Below, one piece after another: positions 14,945-17,149 of a stretch of 17,149 nucleotides of DNA. The position numbers and the translations under genes were made by a program. Source of the stretch: Eubacteriaceae bacterium (GTDB lineage Bacteria; Bacillota; Clostridia; Eubacteriales; Alkalibacteraceae); contig DMAW01000048.1 of the NCBI GenBank assembly GCA_003446375.1, positions 1-17,149 on the forward strand, written 5' to 3'. Position 1 is the stretch's first letter, and each line of letters starts with the position of its first letter. Below the pieces are notes generated by a model, which was not told the DNA's origin, searched no databases, and saw only the letters and a program-made list of their open reading frames with translations.

Positions 14945-15838
14945 CTATTTATTTTCAACTGCAAATAGCTTGACAAACTCCCACTTTGTTTCTGCCGTAA
15001 TTACAGCCATGAATATGATTGCACAGCCAAGTATCATCTTTAGAGAAAAGGCATCTCCTAAAAAAAATATGGCCATGATGCTTCCGAAGAATGACTCCAG
15101 TGAAAGGAGCACAGCTGCGTGGGTGGAACTGGTGTATTTCTGAGCTGTATTTTGAAGAATAAAAGCTAGAAAGGTGCTGAAAATTCCTAAAAATAAAATA
15201 TCTGCAAAATAATCTAAAGGCAATAAAAAAGCCTGTTCTCCAGTGGTAAGCTTCCATAGTACAGATAAAATAAAAGTGGTTGCAAACTGGATAAAAGTCA
15301 ATTTCACAGGATCATGGTTTTTGGAAGAAAAACCTATGGCAAGGATATGACATGCAAAAAAGAAGGCACATATTAAAGTTAGTAAATCTCCTTTATTTAA
15401 AAATATGGCATTTTCAAAATCCAGCGTTAAAAATGCAATTCCTAAAAACATCATAATGGCAGCTATTAGATTGTATGCATCCGGTCTGTCTTTTTTTATA
15501 ATCCAATAAATCCAAGGAACCATGATGACGTTTGTTCCGGTTAAAAAAGCCTGTTTTCCCGCCGTTGTGTATTGAAGGCCGGCGGTTTGAAAAGCAAAAC
15601 CTAAAAACAAAAAAACTCCTATAGTGACACCGGCCTTGATGTCACCGAAAGTTATTGGAAAAATTTTTTTGTTGAAAGCGAATAGGGATATGATGCTTGC
15701 CAATCCAAAGCGCATTATCATGATATCTGTAGGCGAATAATATGCCAATGCATTTTTTGTTGCTACAAAGCCACTTCCCCAGACAAATGCTGTCAATACC
15801 AATCCCATATCTGCAAGCAATGCTCTTTTTGTGTTCAT
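14945..15838 (-). CDS. EamA/DMT-family membrane transporter
   Basis: The 297-residue protein is a drug/metabolite-transporter superfamily member with about ten hydrophobic helices in two EamA halves. The first half begins with LTAFVWGSGFVATKNAL (15-31), a typical first-helix pattern, and the second with a GDLLTLICAFFFACHILAIG helix near 150-170. Such proteins export amino acids, nucleotide-type or other small metabolites; the substrate cannot be predicted here. ATG follows AAGGAG. It is the first gene of a two-gene unit with folC, divergent from nth. Confidence 0.88.
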   Translation of the reverse strand: MNTKRALLADMGLVLTAFVWGSGFVATKNALAYYSPTDIMIMRFGLASIISLFAFNKKIFPITFGDIKAGVTIGVFLFLGFAFQTAGLQYTTAGKQAFLTGTNVIMVPWIYWIIKKDRPDAYNLIAAIMMFLGIAFLTLDFENAIFLNKGDLLTLICAFFFACHILAIGFSSKNHDPVKLTFIQFATTFILSVLWKLTTGEQAFLLPLDYFADILFLGIFSTFLAFILQNTAQKYTSSTHAAVLLSLESFFGSIMAIFFLGDAFSLKMILGCAIIFMAVITAETKWEFVKLFAVENK

Positions 15839-15868
15839 TTATAATTCTCCTTACATTAAGTCTAAATA

Positions 15869-15877
15869 ATTATATCA
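15869..15877 (-). promoter_or_regulatory. Extended -10 promoter for the EamA-folC unit
   Basis: On the minus strand TGA is followed directly by a perfect TATAAT (15874-15869), 31 bases before the ATG. The -35 region is poor, which the TGn extension may offset. Confidence 0.45.
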
Positions 15878-15959
15878 GAATTCACATGCTAATAATAGAT
15901 TATAAAAAATGTTATGCAAAACTATTACTTCGTGTTAAAATAATCTAGAGGTATTGAGT

Positions 15960-16598
15960 ATGCTTAAATTAAATAAAAAAGACATCAATGAAGTTTTGAA
16001 GTTATTAAAAAAAGAATATGGACATGCGGGACCGATGCTAAATTTCACTACGCCTTTTGAGTTGCTTATCGCAACAGTATTGTCGGCGCAATGTACGGAT
16101 GTGAGGGTGAACAAAGTTACTCAGGAGCTTTATGAAATAGCCAATACTCCTGAAGGAATTTTGCAAATGGGAGAAAAAAAGCTCATAGATACAATTAAAA
16201 GCTGCGGACTTTATCAGACTAAGAGCAAAAACATATTGAGTCTGTGTGAGATTTTAGTAAATGAGCATGGTTCAAAAGTTCCCGAGAGTATGAACGAGCT
16301 CATATCCCTTCCGGGTGTGGGGAGAAAAACTGCAAATGTTGTCATGAGCAATGCATTTGGGATACCTGCAATAGCTGTGGATACACACGTATTTAGGGTA
16401 TCTAACAGGATTGGATTGGCTAGCTCTAAAAATGTATCCTCTACAGAAAATGATCTTATGAAAAATATTCCAAAAAAAATGTGGTCTGAAGCACATCACT
16501 GGCTTATTTTTCATGGAAGGCAGATTTGCAGTGCAAGAAGTCCAAAATGCGATAAATGTTTTTTAACTAATTACTGCCTATATTATCGTGAGAGGTGA
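15960..16598 (+). CDS. nth: Endonuclease III (DNA glycosylase/AP lyase)
   Basis: It removes oxidised pyrimidines from DNA and cuts at the abasic site. From ATG 15960 (AGAGGT 7 bases upstream; the earlier TTG 15954 is too close to that site) it has 212 residues, almost the length of the E. coli enzyme. The helix-hairpin-helix LPGVGRKTANVV (118-129) includes catalytic K123, and D141 lies in VDTHVFR. The 4Fe-4S cluster ligands are C190-x6-C197-x2-C200-x5-C206 near the end. A small membrane-protein gene overlaps or follows its stop codon immediately. Confidence 0.96.
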   Translation: MLKLNKKDINEVLKLLKKEYGHAGPMLNFTTPFELLIATVLSAQCTDVRVNKVTQELYEIANTPEGILQMGEKKLIDTIKSCGLYQTKSKNILSLCEILVNEHGSKVPESMNELISLPGVGRKTANVVMSNAFGIPAIAVDTHVFRVSNRIGLASSKNVSSTENDLMKNIPKKMWSEAHHWLIFHGRQICSARSPKCDKCFLTNYCLYYRER

Positions 16599-16603
16599 TA
16601 GAT

Positions 16604-16828
16604 GTGAAGATTAAGAAAAGTTTAGCGTCATTTATCATACTGGCTCTGTCGCTAGGGCTATTTATTGTTTTCATGCCTATGATGTATGCACCTTTTGTCA
16701 GCATTGAGTTTAAGTTAATGGTTGTCTTTTTAAGCATATTGCTCGTTGCGGTGTTTTCAAAAGTATTGATATTTTCAATTCGCAATGATAAAGACAGCAC
16801 CGAAAACGACGATGCGCAAGAGTTTTAG
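16604..16828 (+). CDS. Small two-helix membrane protein, function unknown
   Basis: I do not recognise this protein. From GTG 16604 it has 74 residues: a basic start (KIKK), a hydrophobic helix at about 5-25 (SLASFIILALSLGLFIVF), a short loop, a second helix at about 34-56, and a charged, acidic tail (NDKDSTENDDAQEF). AGAGGTGA (16591-16598) lies 5 bases before GTG and overlaps the nth stop codon. A GTG at 16595 that overlaps the nth stop is a second possible start. Either way it is translationally coupled to nth. The coding look, ribosome site and helix pattern support a real gene. Confidence 0.65.
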   Translation: MKIKKSLASFIILALSLGLFIVFMPMMYAPFVSIEFKLMVVFLSILLVAVFSKVLIFSIRNDKDSTENDDAQEF

Positions 16829-16899
16829 CGCCCAGCAGTGTAAAGGTTTACAAAAGAGGCCTCGGTTTCGGTACTTGGATTTTGTATTGTGCAAAACTT

Positions 16900-16927
16900 T
16901 TGGTTATGGTAACATTAAAACTATAAT
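16900..16927 (+). promoter_or_regulatory. Promoter of the second riboswitch transcript
   Basis: TTGGTT (16900-16905) and a perfect TATAAT (16922-16927) are 16 bases apart, just upstream of the second cobalamin riboswitch. The stretch from 16829 to here holds no gene that I can see. Confidence 0.55.
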
Positions 16928-16940
16928 TTAATATATGTAG

Positions 16941-17090
16941 TAGTCAAGGTGTTAATACTTAATAGGGAAAGTGGTTGAAATCCACTACAGCCCCCGCTAC
17001 TGTGAGTGTGGACGAAGTTCTAAAGCCACTGTCTTAATTGATGGGAAGGAGAACCGAGGAAGAAACACAAGTCAGGAGACCTGCCTAGAC
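16941..17090 (+). ncRNA. Second cobalamin riboswitch
   Basis: The B12 box GTCAGGAGACCTGCCT (17071-17086) is identical to that of the cobT riboswitch. Upstream are AAGGTG, a GGGAAA...GGTTGAAATCC arm, the CCCCCGCTACTGT core and GGGAAGG. The closing P1 helix is weaker than in the first copy, so the ends are approximate. There is no terminator after it; the next ribosome site begins 15-20 bases on, which points to control of translation. Confidence 0.93.
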
Positions 17091-17118
17091 ATTTTATTTA
17101 CCTACGGAGGGGAGGATT

Positions 17119-17149
17119 GTGCTTAGATTTTTTGAAAACCTTCTCAGCT
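17119..17149 (+). CDS. Start of an unidentified B12-regulated gene, cut by window end
   Basis: A strong purine-rich ribosome site (GGAGGGGAGG, 17106-17115) leads to GTG 17119, which opens a frame of ten codons (VLRFFENLLS) to the window edge. TTG 17117 in another frame (start CLDFLKTFSA) is also possible. The riboswitch implies a gene of B12 synthesis, uptake or replacement, but ten residues are too few to identify it. Confidence 0.4.
   Translation, partial: MLRFFENLLS

Noticed and set aside
16841..16870. Short palindromes GTAAAGGTTTAC and GAGGCCTC as a terminator after the small membrane-protein gene
   Set aside because: The stems are too short or have no proper loop, and no T-run follows in a suitable place.
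1..17149. CRISPR array, insertion sequence, prophage, tRNA or rRNA genes
   Set aside because: I saw no regularly spaced repeats, transposase or phage genes, terminal inverted repeats or tRNA-like cloverleaf on either strand.

Overview
The window looks like chromosomal DNA from a low-GC anaerobic Firmicute of the class Clostridia. The reasons are AT-rich sequence, strong AGGAGG ribosome sites, frequent GTG/TTG starts, and a gene set built around folate one-carbon chemistry and corrinoid (vitamin B12) chemistry, as in acetogens and other methyl-group users. The genus cannot be told from the sequence. Bases 1-37 are not genomic: they match a degraded Illumina adapter, so the left edge is a contaminated contig end.

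Layout. (1) 38-1017 (-): large GNAT-like acetyltransferase, cut by the contig end. (2) 1177-3354 (+): ilvB-ilvN acetolactate synthase, with its own promoter and a strong terminator shared with the convergent next gene. (3) 3396-5174 (-): ASKHA/2Fe-2S reductive activator of corrinoid proteins (RACo-like). (4) 5440-11360 (+): a probable C1 cluster divergent from RACo, holding an MtgA/AcsE-type methyltetrahydrofolate:corrinoid methyltransferase, formate-THF ligase (fhs), methenyl-THF cyclohydrolase (fchA), methylene-THF dehydrogenase (folD), a compact amidohydrolase and a xylose-isomerase-like TIM-barrel protein. Its promoter carries a perfect 14-bp palindromic operator candidate, and hairpins sit between several genes. 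(5) 11467-12772 (+): cobalamin riboswitch with a terminator, then cobT. (6) 12920-13567 (+): TetR-type regulator. (7) 13614-15838 (-): EamA-family exporter and folC. (8) 15960-16825 (+): nth and a small two-helix membrane protein. (9) 16941-17149 (+): a second cobalamin riboswitch leading into a gene cut by the window end.

How it fits together. The methyltransferase moves methyl groups between a corrinoid protein and tetrahydrofolate. RACo reactivates the corrinoid when it is oxidised. FolD, FchA and Fhs interconvert methylene-THF and formate, with ATP made in the oxidative direction. FolD has lost two of the three residues known for cyclohydrolase activity, so FchA probably does that step. 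CobT and the two B12 riboswitches fit a cell with a high corrinoid demand. The window has no corrinoid protein, substrate methyltransferase, metF or CODH/ACS, so the methyl donor and the direction of flux are unknown. The least expected part is the amidohydrolase plus isomerase-like pair attached to the C1 genes.
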